Source: Pedobacter sp. N36a
Lineage (GTDB): Bacteria > Bacteroidota > Bacteroidia > Sphingobacteriales > Sphingobacteriaceae
Assembly (NCBI RefSeq): GCF_014472395.1
Contig: NZ_JACSZW010000008.1
Coordinates: 1 to 64,000, forward strand
DNA: 64,000 bases
Direction of reading: 5' to 3'
This document shows, piece after piece, positions 18,661 to 27,488 of this stretch (its first letter is position 1; every line of letters starts with the position of its first letter). The notes below the pieces were generated by a model. It made no database searches. It saw only the letters and a list, made by a program, of their open reading frames with translations, and was not told the DNA's origin. Position numbers and translations under genes: made by a program.

Positions 18661-18682
18661 GGACAAGCTATATAGCTTGTCC
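18661..18682. repeat. Perfect 22-bp palindrome in gene-free region
   Basis: The arm GGACAAGCTA at 18661-18670 is repeated as its reverse complement at 18673-18682, with TA at the centre. No T tract flanks it. It may be a regulator-binding site or a transcript hairpin. Confidence 0.7.
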
Positions 18683-18786
18683 TGCAGCTCAGAAGGATAA
18701 AATCCCTCATTAAAGCTCAAAAATAGGGTTTTGGCAAAAAGACTGAACTGTATGACCATTGCATAATTTTTTTTTTAGTCGTTTCA

Positions 18787-18818
18787 TTTGGATTAAATCT
18801 AAATAATAACAACCTTTG
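18787..18818 (+). promoter_or_regulatory. Promoter of the 122-aa hypothetical gene
   Basis: TTTG at 18787-18790, spacer 20 nt, then AACCTTTG at 18811-18818, one mismatch from TAnnTTTG. It lies 21 nt before ATG 18840, and overlaps a spurious in-frame TTG at 18816. Confidence 0.5.
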
Positions 18819-18839
18819 CATATCAATAAGGTTCAATAC

Positions 18840-19205
18840 ATGCAAAAGACAGCTATAGCATCTCCAATCCATTTTGAAGAAGTATTTAGTACCACTAAAG
18901 GTTCCATCTATCAGTCAGACAGTGAAAACTGCTGGTATATAGACTTTGCCGGAAAACTTGCTCGTTTTGATTACCGTAACTTGTTGAAATTACAAAAAGC
19001 AGTTTATAAGATTGACATAGAAAACATTTTGCTAACGAGTGATAAATCTGCAGACGTAGAAATTATCTTCATCTGTGCTTGTGATCATTGTTATGTATTG
19101 TCCTTAATTCAGATCATTGCTTTAAAGGAATTATTGCAAGGAACTTTTGTGATGCTGGAACTGAACCACATCATTCAAGACCGTCTTTTTAGGCTACCTG
19201 CCTGA
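18840..19205 (+). CDS. Conserved-looking hypothetical protein
   Basis: From ATG 18840 the protein has 121 residues and no signal peptide. It contains IYQSDSENCWYIDFAGKLARF near residue 25 and an ICACDHCYVLSLIQIIALKEL stretch near residue 80. The three Cys and one His there (CACDHC) could bind metal. The pattern reminds me of short Bacteroidota proteins of unknown function. I cannot assign a named family with confidence. It is followed by the ferritin gene after 102 bases, which has its own promoter. An iron link is possible from position only. Confidence 0.7.
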   Translation: MQKTAIASPIHFEEVFSTTKGSIYQSDSENCWYIDFAGKLARFDYRNLLKLQKAVYKIDIENILLTSDKSADVEIIFICACDHCYVLSLIQIIALKELLQGTFVMLELNHIIQDRLFRLPA

Positions 19206-19243
19206 TTTAATTAGAATTAGAATCTTTCCATATTGCCTTTAAA

Positions 19244-19275
19244 TTGAGTATTGTTCATTTTTAGCCCTATTTTTG
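19244..19275 (+). promoter_or_regulatory. Promoter of the ferritin gene
   Basis: TATTTTTG at 19268-19275 is a perfect -7 box. TTG at 19244-19246 (spacer 21 nt) or 19251-19253 could serve as -33. The ATG at 19308 is 32 nt downstream. Confidence 0.6.
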
Positions 19276-19307
19276 TTTCAACAATTAGGAATTAAATCTA
19301 CAATACT

Positions 19308-19835
19308 ATGAAAGATATCATGCGCGTAAAAAGTCTAATCTCTACAGATATAGAGACGCTTTTAAACCAACAGATTAAAAAAGAAGCCCTTTCCTCTTCC
19401 ATTTATCTTTCGATGGCATCATGGTGTGGCCGCAATGGATATGACAATTCAGCGGATTATTTCTTTAAACAAGCTGAAGAAGAAAGAATGCACCAGTTAA
19501 AATTTTACAAATATGTTCTTGATATGGGCGGAATGGCAGTTTCACCTGAAGTAACCAATATCAAATTGGAATATAACTCTTTCCGTGAAGTGTTTGAAGA
19601 AGCATTAGAGCAGGAAATCAGTGTCACACAATCTATTAAAAACATCGCTGCACGTTGTCATAAAGAACAGGACTATGTGACTTTAGAGTTCTTAAACTGG
19701 TTCTTCAAAGAACAACGTGAAGAAGAATTCAAAGCGAGACGTGCTTTAGAATTGTTCGACGTAATTGGTGAAGAAGGAACTGGAAGATGGCAGATTGACA
19801 AAAACGTTGGTCAGATCGTTTACAACGAAGGATAA
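19308..19835 (+). CDS. ftnA: Non-haem ferritin
   Basis: The 175-residue protein matches bacterial ferritin (FtnA-like), which oxidises Fe2+ and stores it as a mineral core in a 24-subunit shell. Visible ferroxidase-related segments are helix A with KEALSSSIYLSMASWCGRNG, helix B with EEERMHQLKFYKYV (Glu and His ligands), and helix C/D with QEISVTQSIKNIA and FLNWFFKEQREEE. Length is usual. A second in-frame ATG at 19320 could be the true start. The gene has its own promoter and a strong terminator. The acidic/basic C-terminus lacks a haem-ligand Met in the bacterioferritin position, so ferritin rather than bacterioferritin. Confidence 0.93.
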   Translation: MKDIMRVKSLISTDIETLLNQQIKKEALSSSIYLSMASWCGRNGYDNSADYFFKQAEEERMHQLKFYKYVLDMGGMAVSPEVTNIKLEYNSFREVFEEALEQEISVTQSIKNIAARCHKEQDYVTLEFLNWFFKEQREEEFKARRALELFDVIGEEGTGRWQIDKNVGQIVYNEG

Positions 19836-19866
19836 TCCAAAAAGATTAGCTTCAAAATAAATTTAT

Positions 19867-19908
19867 AAAGCACATGCGGATGTTAAAACATCGCATGTGC
19901 TTTTTTTG
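19867..19908 (+). terminator. Terminator after ferritin
   Basis: A long stem (arms 19867-19884 and 19887-19903, one bulged G) is followed by seven T. It cleanly ends the ferritin transcript. Confidence 0.9.
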
Positions 19909-19929
19909 TTGTCAATTAAAACCAGGGGG

Positions 19930-20049
19930 ATGTCAAAGAAGGGAAAAGATAAGAAAAAGGATAAGCAGGATAAAAAAGACAAGAAGAAAAAGGTTTGCTG
20001 CGAGAAATACCTGAGGGGGAAACGCTGCAAGAATTGTCCTAACGGATAA
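19930..20049 (+). CDS. Small Lys-rich, Cys-motif protein (39 aa)
   Basis: A short reading frame runs from ATG 19930 to TAA 20047-20049. The first 21 residues are almost only Lys, Asp and Gly. The rest reads VCCEKYLRGKRCKNCPNG, with four Cys (CC-x8-C-x2-C) that look like a small metal-binding knuckle. A bare sequence of this kind with a compact Cys pattern is more likely a real gene than chance, and similar short lysine/cysteine proteins occur in Bacteroidota as far as I recall. It sits between the ferritin terminator and the end of the convergent hybrid kinase gene. Function unknown; nucleic-acid binding would be a plausible guess. Confidence 0.65.
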   Translation: MSKKGKDKKKDKQDKKDKKKKVCCEKYLRGKRCKNCPNG

Positions 20050-20073
20050 ATGGTCTGTTTTCGGAAGGATGCG

Positions 20074-23000
20074 CTATTCAATAGCAGCATCCTTATTCGC
20101 TTCAATATATTCAGATGGAGTTTTGGAAAATTGCTTCTTAAACTCCCTGCTGAAATACTTACGGTCTGCAAAACCGACCATATACCCCACTTCATATACG
20201 GTATATTTCTGCTGTAAAAGTAATTGAGCCGCCTTTTTCAGCCGGATAGACTTGGCAAAATCATTCACCGATAAATCCGTCAGCGCTTTCAGCTTTTTAT
20301 ATAGGACGGATTGGCTCATGCCAATTTTCTCGGCCATCAGGTCTACCCCAAAATCTTCATGCTCCATATGTGATTCAATAATTCCGATCAATCTGGATAA
20401 GAATCGCTCATCAATAGGATCTACTGCCGGCTCATTCGGCTCCAGCACCAGCGCCTTACTATATTTTTTACGCATGAGCTCCCTTGCCATTAAAAGGTTG
20501 CGCACTTGCAACTGTAAAATTTTAGGGCTAAAAGGTTTGCTCAGGTACAGGTCTGCTCCTTGGGTAAGTCCGCGGATTTGATCGGTTTGGCCGCTTTTAG
20601 CGGTCAATAAAACCACAGGGATATGATTAGTCCGTTCGTCAGTTTTTAACTGATGACAAAGCGTTAATCCGTCCATTTCAGGCATCATGACATCGCTGAC
20701 GATCAGGTCGGGGATTTCTTCAATTGCAGTTTCCCATCCCAACCTGCCATTTTCAGATAAGATCACGTTATAATCGGCTTCCAGTGATTCTTTAATTAGC
20801 TGACGCAGCTCTGGATTGTCCTCCACCACAAGGAGGGTTGCGCTCTTCTGCTGAGCCTGTTTAGGATCAGTCACAGAGAATGACCCTTCTGCAGGCTTAA
20901 TCGGAAGCCCAGTGTTGCTGCTTGCTGAAGGGCTGGGCTCCGGCACTGGAAGCTCCCATTGAGATTTTAACTGCTGTGTCTTGAAATGTCTGTGACCTAG
21001 TAATAGGGTGACATTAAAGCAGGTATTCCCAGCTTTCTTTTCTTCTCCAGGAACGCTGCTGACCTCAATATGGCCATAATGTAGTTCAATGATATGTTTT
21101 GATAAGGCCAGGCCAATTCCATATCCGGTATTCTGTATGCTATGGTCATCTACCTGGAAATAATTCTCAAAAAGCTGCTCCAGGTACTGGGCCGCTATTC
21201 CTCTGCCGGTATCTGTAATGCTGACATTTAGAGAATTTACATTCATCCTGATGTCGATGGCAATTCGACCGCTTTCGGGCGTGAATTTAAAGGCATTGGA
21301 AAGCAGGTTAAAAAAGACTTTTTCCAATTGTTCTTTATCAAAGTAAAGCAAGGGGATATCGTTGTCATAGCTGAGCCTAAAATCAATATTCTTTCTATTG
21401 GAGAATTCTTCAAAACTGTTAAAGATTTCTTTCATGAAAGCGATGAAGTCGTAGGAAGCCACTTTTAATTTTAGATTTTTAGTCTCTGCTTTTCTGAAAT
21501 CCATCAGTTCACTCACCAGTTTTAACAGGCGGTCTGCATTTTTCTTTACCTGGTTTAAACGTTGTTTCATTAATCCATCATGGTGCTGCCCTTCCTGGAG
21601 TTTCTCTATAGGCGCCATAATTAGGGTGAGGTGCGTACGGATTTCATGAGAAATATTTGTAAAGAAGTTGAGCTTGATCTGGTGCAGTTCTTCGTCTTTG
21701 AGTAATAAACCTCGCAGATAAAAGAATCGGGTAATAAAAAACAGCATGATGCCAAAGATGGTCAGGTAGCTGAGGTAAGCCCACCAGCTCTTCCAGAATG
21801 GTGGGAGAATTTTGATTCTCATGCTGACAGGGCTGCTCCAGATCCCATCATTATTAGCGCCTTTAACCCATAAAGTATACGTTCCAGAGGCTAGGTTGGT
21901 ATAAGTTGCTGTGGGATTATTACTTTCCACCCAACCTCCATTGACACCTTCCAGGCGATAGGCATACCTGTTTTTCTCGGATTTAATGTAATTCAACAAG
22001 GCAAACTCAATTGTAAATATATTTTTATAATAGGGGAAAATCAGTTGATCAGTAAAACTGATGTCGTGATGGAGGATTCCATCTGCCGAATTAATTTTTA
22101 CGGGCTCATTAAAAAGTTTTAAGGCAGTAAAGATCAAGGGTGCAGAATAATTGTTTCTTTCTATCTCTTTTGGAGAAAAATAACTCAGGCCATTAAAGCC
22201 ACCAAAATAAAGGTCCCCGTTTTTGGCCTTAAAAAAGGAATTGTAGTTGAATTCATCCCCTGCAAGACCATCACTTGTCGTATAAGTCAGGAAGATCTCT
22301 GATTTCGGATTAAACTTGGCTAAACCATTTGAAGTACTGATCCAAAGGAAATGAGCATCATCCTGCAGTATCCCTACCACATTGTTATTGGGCAGGCCAT
22401 GTTTTGTGGTATAGATTTTTACAAACTCTTTCTTTTTGTAATCGTACTTGCTGAGGCCCCCGTAATAAAGCCCTACCCAAATATTTCCCTGGTCATCTTC
22501 CTGAATGCAATTGATGTAGTTGGCATTATTGTTCACACTATTACTTCCATTTGGGAGGTTAAACGATTGTAGCTGCCGCTGATCTGCTGAGAGGAGGAAA
22601 AGACCTTTTGTAGTCGCTATCCAGATGTTTTGCTGCGTATCTTCGAATAATACCTTAATGTTGTTGTTCTTTATGCCTTGCAAGGCTGGGATTTCTGGAT
22701 AGGGTTTTAATAGAGCTCCTTTCTTTCTGAAAATACGGATGCCACTCTGACTGCCGGTCCAGAATACGCCATTGTGGTCTTCCAGGAGGGCCACCATTTC
22801 AGAGCGCGTGATTTTAGCATTATCTCCACTGATGAAGAAGCGTTGAAAGCTGCTGGTATGGTGGTCAAAACGATTTAAACCTCCACCATGTGTGCCTACC
22901 CAAATGTCACCAGTCTTATCTTTGTAAATCACTTTCACCAAATCTGAGCCCAGGCTTCTTGGATCTGAGGCTTTTAACTTATAAGTGCTGAACTGCTGTG

Positions 23001-24183
23001 TTCGCTGATCCAGATGGTTTAATCCGCCGCCTTCTGTTCCTATCCAGAGGTGATCATCTACATCCGCAATAATCGAGCTCACTACATTGTGACTGATGCC
23101 TTTCAATTTTTCATTGTACTGTATCGTCTTGAAATTAGTAGCATGTGCGTAGGCCACATTTACACCACCATAATAAGTACCAATCCATAGAGAACCGTTG
23201 ATATCTTCAAATATGCTGTAGATAGAATTTTGGTTTAAACTGCGGTCATGGGATTTGAGGTGCTGATAGGTTTTGAATTGTTTGCTCAGTGGATCCAATA
23301 TACTCAGTCCTTCCTGTGTCCCAATAGCTAGTTTTCCATCCTTGTTTTTTGTCATTCGACGAACGGAATTATGCACTAAACTATTTTTATTGCCCTCCTC
23401 ATGTACAAATCTGCTAAAGGTATTTGTGCTGGGGTGGAAAAGATTAATTCCAGCACTTTCCGTGGCTACCCATAAATTATGCTGGTTGTCTTCTGCAATG
23501 GCCGTAACGGAATTATCGCTCAGGCTATTTTCCTGACGATCCATATGACTGAAATTCGCCAGTTCTTTGATTTTACCATTAAAGATCAGCTTGCTGAGTC
23601 CGTAATTAGTACCTAACCATAAGTAGCCTTGCTGATCTTCATAAATACTAAGTACCTCTGCATTGGCAATACCATTTTTAAGGCCTAGTTGATGAGCAGG
23701 GGTAAAGGTGTTTTTTTTCCGGTCTGTCAATAAGTAAAGCCCTGTCCTGGCTGCAATCCAAAGGTTCCCTTTTCGGTCTTCATAAATTTCGTTGACTGGT
23801 GCATACCGCTTGTTATACTTGTTGCCATTTAAATAGATGCGTTCAAAAGTGTTTTTTTTCGGATTGAAGCGGTTTAAGCCATTTGCTGTGCCTACCCAAA
23901 GCACATTTTTTCTGTCGCTCCGCAAAGCGGTAATGTAATCGTCTGAAAGGGTAGTGCTGTCATTCGCGTTGCTTTTGTACAATTGAAACTGATGGCCATC
24001 ATATCGGTTGAGTCCAAACCTGGATCCAAACCACATGAAGCCGCGGCCATCCTGAGTAATGGCGAATATAGAGTTTTGCGACAGCCCGTTCTCTGTCTTC
24101 AAGTGATTGAAATTTAACTCCTGCCCATTGCTGTATAGCTGTATGAGCAGGAGGAGTGTGCTAATAATAGTCTGCTTTATCAT
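20074..24183 (-). CDS. Hybrid two-component system sensor/response regulator (HTCS)
   Basis: A single 1369-residue protein joins a whole signalling chain. After a signal peptide (residues 1-20), about 14 two-component-regulator propeller blades extend to about 660 (repeats of the type GDIWVGTHGGGLNRF). A Y_Y_Y domain follows at about 700-765 and a membrane span at about 787-806. Next are a HisKA domain with His846 in SHEIRTHLTLI, a HATPase (DTGRGIA, GYGIGLALSKHI), a receiver domain with Asp1164 in SDVMMPEMDG, and a C-terminal AraC-type helix-turn-helix (about 1265-1365). The periplasmic sensor would bind a released oligosaccharide and activate the divergent PUL at 24413-39305. The H-box has His where Pro is common (RTPL). 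Confidence 0.96.
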   Translation of the reverse strand: MIKQTIISTLLLLIQLYSNGQELNFNHLKTENGLSQNSIFAITQDGRGFMWFGSRFGLNRYDGHQFQLYKSNANDSTTLSDDYITALRSDRKNVLWVGTANGLNRFNPKKNTFERIYLNGNKYNKRYAPVNEIYEDRKGNLWIAARTGLYLLTDRKKNTFTPAHQLGLKNGIANAEVLSIYEDQQGYLWLGTNYGLSKLIFNGKIKELANFSHMDRQENSLSDNSVTAIAEDNQHNLWVATESAGINLFHPSTNTFSRFVHEEGNKNSLVHNSVRRMTKNKDGKLAIGTQEGLSILDPLSKQFKTYQHLKSHDRSLNQNSIYSIFEDINGSLWIGTYYGGVNVAYAHATNFKTIQYNEKLKGISHNVVSSIIADVDDHLWIGTEGGGLNHLDQRTQQFSTYKLKASDPRSLGSDLVKVIYKDKTGDIWVGTHGGGLNRFDHHTSSFQRFFISGDNAKITRSEMVALLEDHNGVFWTGSQSGIRIFRKKGALLKPYPEIPALQGIKNNNIKVLFEDTQQNIWIATTKGLFLLSADQRQLQSFNLPNGSNSVNNNANYINCIQEDDQGNIWVGLYYGGLSKYDYKKKEFVKIYTTKHGLPNNNVVGILQDDAHFLWISTSNGLAKFNPKSEIFLTYTTSDGLAGDEFNYNSFFKAKNGDLYFGGFNGLSYFSPKEIERNNYSAPLIFTALKLFNEPVKINSADGILHHDISFTDQLIFPYYKNIFTIEFALLNYIKSEKNRYAYRLEGVNGGWVESNNPTATYTNLASGTYTLWVKGANNDGIWSSPVSMRIKILPPFWKSWWAYLSYLTIFGIMLFFITRFFYLRGLLLKDEELHQIKLNFFTNISHEIRTHLTLIMAPIEKLQEGQHHDGLMKQRLNQVKKNADRLLKLVSELMDFRKAETKNLKLKVASYDFIAFMKEIFNSFEEFSNRKNIDFRLSYDNDIPLLYFDKEQLEKVFFNLLSNAFKFTPESGRIAIDIRMNVNSLNVSITDTGRGIAAQYLEQLFENYFQVDDHSIQNTGYGIGLALSKHIIELHYGHIEVSSVPGEEKKAGNTCFNVTLLLGHRHFKTQQLKSQWELPVPEPSPSASSNTGLPIKPAEGSFSVTDPKQAQQKSATLLVVEDNPELRQLIKESLEADYNVILSENGRLGWETAIEEIPDLIVSDVMMPEMDGLTLCHQLKTDERTNHIPVVLLTAKSGQTDQIRGLTQGADLYLSKPFSPKILQLQVRNLLMARELMRKKYSKALVLEPNEPAVDPIDERFLSRLIGIIESHMEHEDFGVDLMAEKIGMSQSVLYKKLKALTDLSVNDFAKSIRLKKAAQLLLQQKYTVYEVGYMVGFADRKYFSREFKKQFSKTPSEYIEANKDAAIE

Positions 24184-24412
24184 ACCCCCATAATAAATCT
24201 GTTTCAGTAAAATTTTATCCCTGTTAAAATTACAAATTCAACTGAGATTAAGGTGGTCCTTAGTGCTTTATTGCCCAACTCAGGTAAGTAAAATGAATTT
24301 TCACCCCATAAACAACCGTTTTTCACCCCTATGTTTTTTGAATTGGCTACAACTTTACGAGAAACCAAATAGCTGTTGTCTCCCAGGCAACAAACAAACC
24401 AAAAAACCAATT

Positions 24413-27400
24413 ATGATGAAACCTTACTTAAAAGTAAAGGGTATGAATGGATGTGGCAAGTCTCTTTTTAAGTGGCTGATGATACTCCTGTTTTTCCCAC
24501 TTTCTTTAGCTGCTCAAAAAAATAAGGGCATTAAAGGAACCAATAGCTCTGCTGAAACCCCTGGATTGCTGAAGGGTAAAATCACCAGCATTTATGGCGA
24601 GCCACTGTTCGGCGTATCCGTAAAGAATAAGACCGCTGGAACGGATGTGATTTCAAGTAAGAATGGTGATTATGCACTTCTGATTGATTCAGGAGAGGTG
24701 ATTGTCTTTTCTTTAAAAGGATATCTTGTTCATGAACAAGTGGTAACCGGGAATAAATTGAACATGGTATTGACGGAAGCCGAAAAACCACAAACGGTTG
24801 TTCAGCGACTATATGATACTCAGAAAAAGTCGACCAGCATCTTATCCACTGAAAGTGTGTATACTAAAGACCTGCTTAGTTCTCCTGTTACCGCACTAAA
24901 CAATGCATTATCAGGAAGACTTTCTGGCTTATCAACCCTTCAATCTACTGGAATTCCAGGATTGGATGCTGCGGGATATTCGTTACGGGGACAGGATCCA
25001 ACGATACTTGTAAATGGAATTCCCAGAGATCTGATTTCCATTGATTTTGAGCAAATAGAATCGGTAACTGTACTTAAAGATGCCTTAGCGACGGGTATGC
25101 TGGGACTGAGGGGTTCAGGCGGTGCCATTCTGATCACCACTAAACAAGGAGAGGTCGGTAAACAGAAAATCTCCTTTACTGCTCAAACGGGGTTACAAAG
25201 CCCGGTTAAGCTGCCTAAAACATTAGATGCCTATCACTATGCCAATTTATATAATGAAGCTTTGTTGAATGATGGCAAGGCTCCTGTATATTCATCAGCT
25301 GATTTGGAAGCCTATAGAACAGGATCTGATCCGATGGGACACCCTAATGTAGATTGGTATAAAGAAATATTAAGGAACAATGCTCCATTTACACGTTATA
25401 ACCTGAACACTTCTGGTGGTGGCAATAATGCCAGGTATTTCCTGGATGTTGATTACCTGGATCAGCAGGGTTTGCTAAAAACTTCCAATAAGAACAGTTA
25501 CAATACAAACGCTGATTTTAAAAGATACATCGTACGTACCAATATTGATGTGGACCTAACAAAGAACCTGACGGTTAATTTAAACCTGTTTGGGCGTATC
25601 GAAAATGGAAATTCACCGGGGGCGAGAAATGTAATCTCCTTCAATGGACGTGAAGTGAACCTGGGCGTAAATAGTATTTTCAATTCCCTTGCCAGTACCC
25701 CTAATGGTGCTTATCCGATGCTGAATCCAGATGGTTCTTTAGGAGGAAATAAGGACTTTCAGAATAATATTTATGGACAGAGCACACAATCCGGTTACAC
25801 GCTAAGCTATGGCAGGGAGATGTCGGCAGATGTTTCATTTAAGCGAACACTGGATGATGTGACTAAGGGACTATGGTTAAAAGGGCTGGTTTCTTTTAAT
25901 ACCAATCTTTCGGAAGTGACCTCCAGAGGTAAAACATTCGCAGTTTATCAAGGTCAAAATGCCCCATCTGGTGTAACTTACCAGCGTTTTGGTACGGATG
26001 GAACGATTGTAGCCGGTACCAGCTTGAATACTTACCAGTATAAAAACTTCTATTCAGCGCTTTCAGCAGGATACGATAGAACCATTGGGAACCATCATGT
26101 GAAAGCACTGGCAAATGCCAATATTCAGAACATATCTGTCTATAGCGACCTGCCTTTAACGTATCAAACGCTTGCTGGATCCGTTGCTTACGATTACAAG
26201 GAAAAATATCTTGCCGAGGTGGTTATGAGTTATAGCGGTTTAAATCGTTATCCCGACAATAAACGATTCGGTCTTTTTCCTACTGCTGGTCTAGGCTGGA
26301 ATATTGCTAAAGAAAGCTTTATCGCTGATCATGTAAAATGGTTAAATACCTTAAAACTTCGTGCTTCTTATGGCCGCACAGGTAATGCAAATGCAGGATA
26401 CTTTGTATACAACCAATATTTTGCAGATGGTGACGGTTATTATTTTGGCGGTGGTTCAGGAACGTTTGTATATTCCGTTAGGGAGCAAACCCTGGCCAAT
26501 CCAAAAATTACCTGGGAAAAAGCAAATAAGCTGAATCTGGGTTTAGACCTGAGCTTGTTTAATGATCAGCTGACGTTAACGACCGAATATTACCGCAATA
26601 AATACTTTGACTTGCTGCAGGTGAGAGGAAAAAACACGGCGATTATCGGAAATACTTATCCACTCGAGAATATTGGAACCACCAATTATACCGGGCTGGA
26701 TTTTACGGCGAGTTACCGCAATCACCTCAACAACTTCAATTATTTTGTTTCTGGAAATCTAACCGCAAACAACCAAATCATCAAATATCAGGACGAAGTA
26801 TTTCGTGAGTATGATTGGATGAAACGTACCGGACAGCGTACAGACCAGGTTTATGGTTATCAGGCAGATGGCTTTTACCAGAATGCAGCGGATATAGCAA
26901 ACAGTCCAAAGACAGAGGGCTATAATCCGGTTCCCGGCGATATTAAGTACAAAGACCTGAATGGCGATGGCGTGATCAACCAATTCGATATAGAAGGTCT
27001 AAAAAATAATAAGGCGATTATTTATTATGGATTCTCTCTGGGCTTTGACTTTAAGGGCTTTGACTTCAGTGCGCTTCTGCAGGGAGCCGCAAACCGGATG
27101 ATCTATCTATCGGGCCCTACACAATGGGAATTCCAGAATGATGGAAAAGGACAGGCATTTGAGCATCATCTGGATCGCTGGACTCCTGAGACGGCTGCCA
27201 CCGCTACTTATCCAAGACTTGCAGTAGGCCGTAATCCAAACAACCAGGCGATGTCTTCCTTCTGGCTGCGTTCAGGAAATTACATGAGGTTGAAAAATAT
27301 GGAAATCGGGTATACCCTTCCACAAAGATTTGCGGCCAGAATTAAACTGGCTTCCGTAAGATTTTTTGCCAATGGCATGAACCTGTTTACCATTTCGGAC

Positions 27401-27484
27401 AACAAGGATATCGATCCTGAGGTTTATGGTACGGCATATCCTGCCCTCAGAACGATCAATGCCGGTATTAACATTAAACTATAA
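24413..27484 (+). CDS. SusC/RagA-family TonB-linked outer membrane protein (PUL pair 1)
   Basis: From ATG 24413 the protein has 1023 residues. The signal peptide (LFKWLMILLFFPLSLAAQ) fits this start; upstream in-frame codons from 24263 give no signal sequence at the N-terminus. After a degenerate carboxypeptidase-D-like domain (about 50-115, LKGKITSIYGEPLFGVSVKN) comes the plug (VLKDALATGMLGLRGSGGAIL) and the barrel, closing with RTINAGINIKL. There is no STN domain, consistent with control by the divergent HTCS rather than by sigma/anti-sigma signalling. A calcium-like DLNGDGVINQFD loop lies near residue 830. Pairs with the SusD-like gene starting five bases downstream. Confidence 0.94.
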   Translation: MMKPYLKVKGMNGCGKSLFKWLMILLFFPLSLAAQKNKGIKGTNSSAETPGLLKGKITSIYGEPLFGVSVKNKTAGTDVISSKNGDYALLIDSGEVIVFSLKGYLVHEQVVTGNKLNMVLTEAEKPQTVVQRLYDTQKKSTSILSTESVYTKDLLSSPVTALNNALSGRLSGLSTLQSTGIPGLDAAGYSLRGQDPTILVNGIPRDLISIDFEQIESVTVLKDALATGMLGLRGSGGAILITTKQGEVGKQKISFTAQTGLQSPVKLPKTLDAYHYANLYNEALLNDGKAPVYSSADLEAYRTGSDPMGHPNVDWYKEILRNNAPFTRYNLNTSGGGNNARYFLDVDYLDQQGLLKTSNKNSYNTNADFKRYIVRTNIDVDLTKNLTVNLNLFGRIENGNSPGARNVISFNGREVNLGVNSIFNSLASTPNGAYPMLNPDGSLGGNKDFQNNIYGQSTQSGYTLSYGREMSADVSFKRTLDDVTKGLWLKGLVSFNTNLSEVTSRGKTFAVYQGQNAPSGVTYQRFGTDGTIVAGTSLNTYQYKNFYSALSAGYDRTIGNHHVKALANANIQNISVYSDLPLTYQTLAGSVAYDYKEKYLAEVVMSYSGLNRYPDNKRFGLFPTAGLGWNIAKESFIADHVKWLNTLKLRASYGRTGNANAGYFVYNQYFADGDGYYFGGGSGTFVYSVREQTLANPKITWEKANKLNLGLDLSLFNDQLTLTTEYYRNKYFDLLQVRGKNTAIIGNTYPLENIGTTNYTGLDFTASYRNHLNNFNYFVSGNLTANNQIIKYQDEVFREYDWMKRTGQRTDQVYGYQADGFYQNAADIANSPKTEGYNPVPGDIKYKDLNGDGVINQFDIEGLKNNKAIIYYGFSLGFDFKGFDFSALLQGAANRMIYLSGPTQWEFQNDGKGQAFEHHLDRWTPETAATATYPRLAVGRNPNNQAMSSFWLRSGNYMRLKNMEIGYTLPQRFAARIKLASVRFFANGMNLFTISDNKDIDPEVYGTAYPALRTINAGINIKL

Positions 27485-27488
27485 CCTA

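Noticed and set aside
19863-20195. 110-codon minus-strand frame overlapping the ferritin terminator and HTCS end
   Set aside because: It overlaps a perfect terminator, the small Cys protein on the plus strand and the real HTCS C-terminus.
24263-24412. Upstream in-frame extension of the first PUL SusC
   Set aside because: The extension gives an unlikely N-terminus without a signal peptide; ATG 24413 gives a normal signal sequence.
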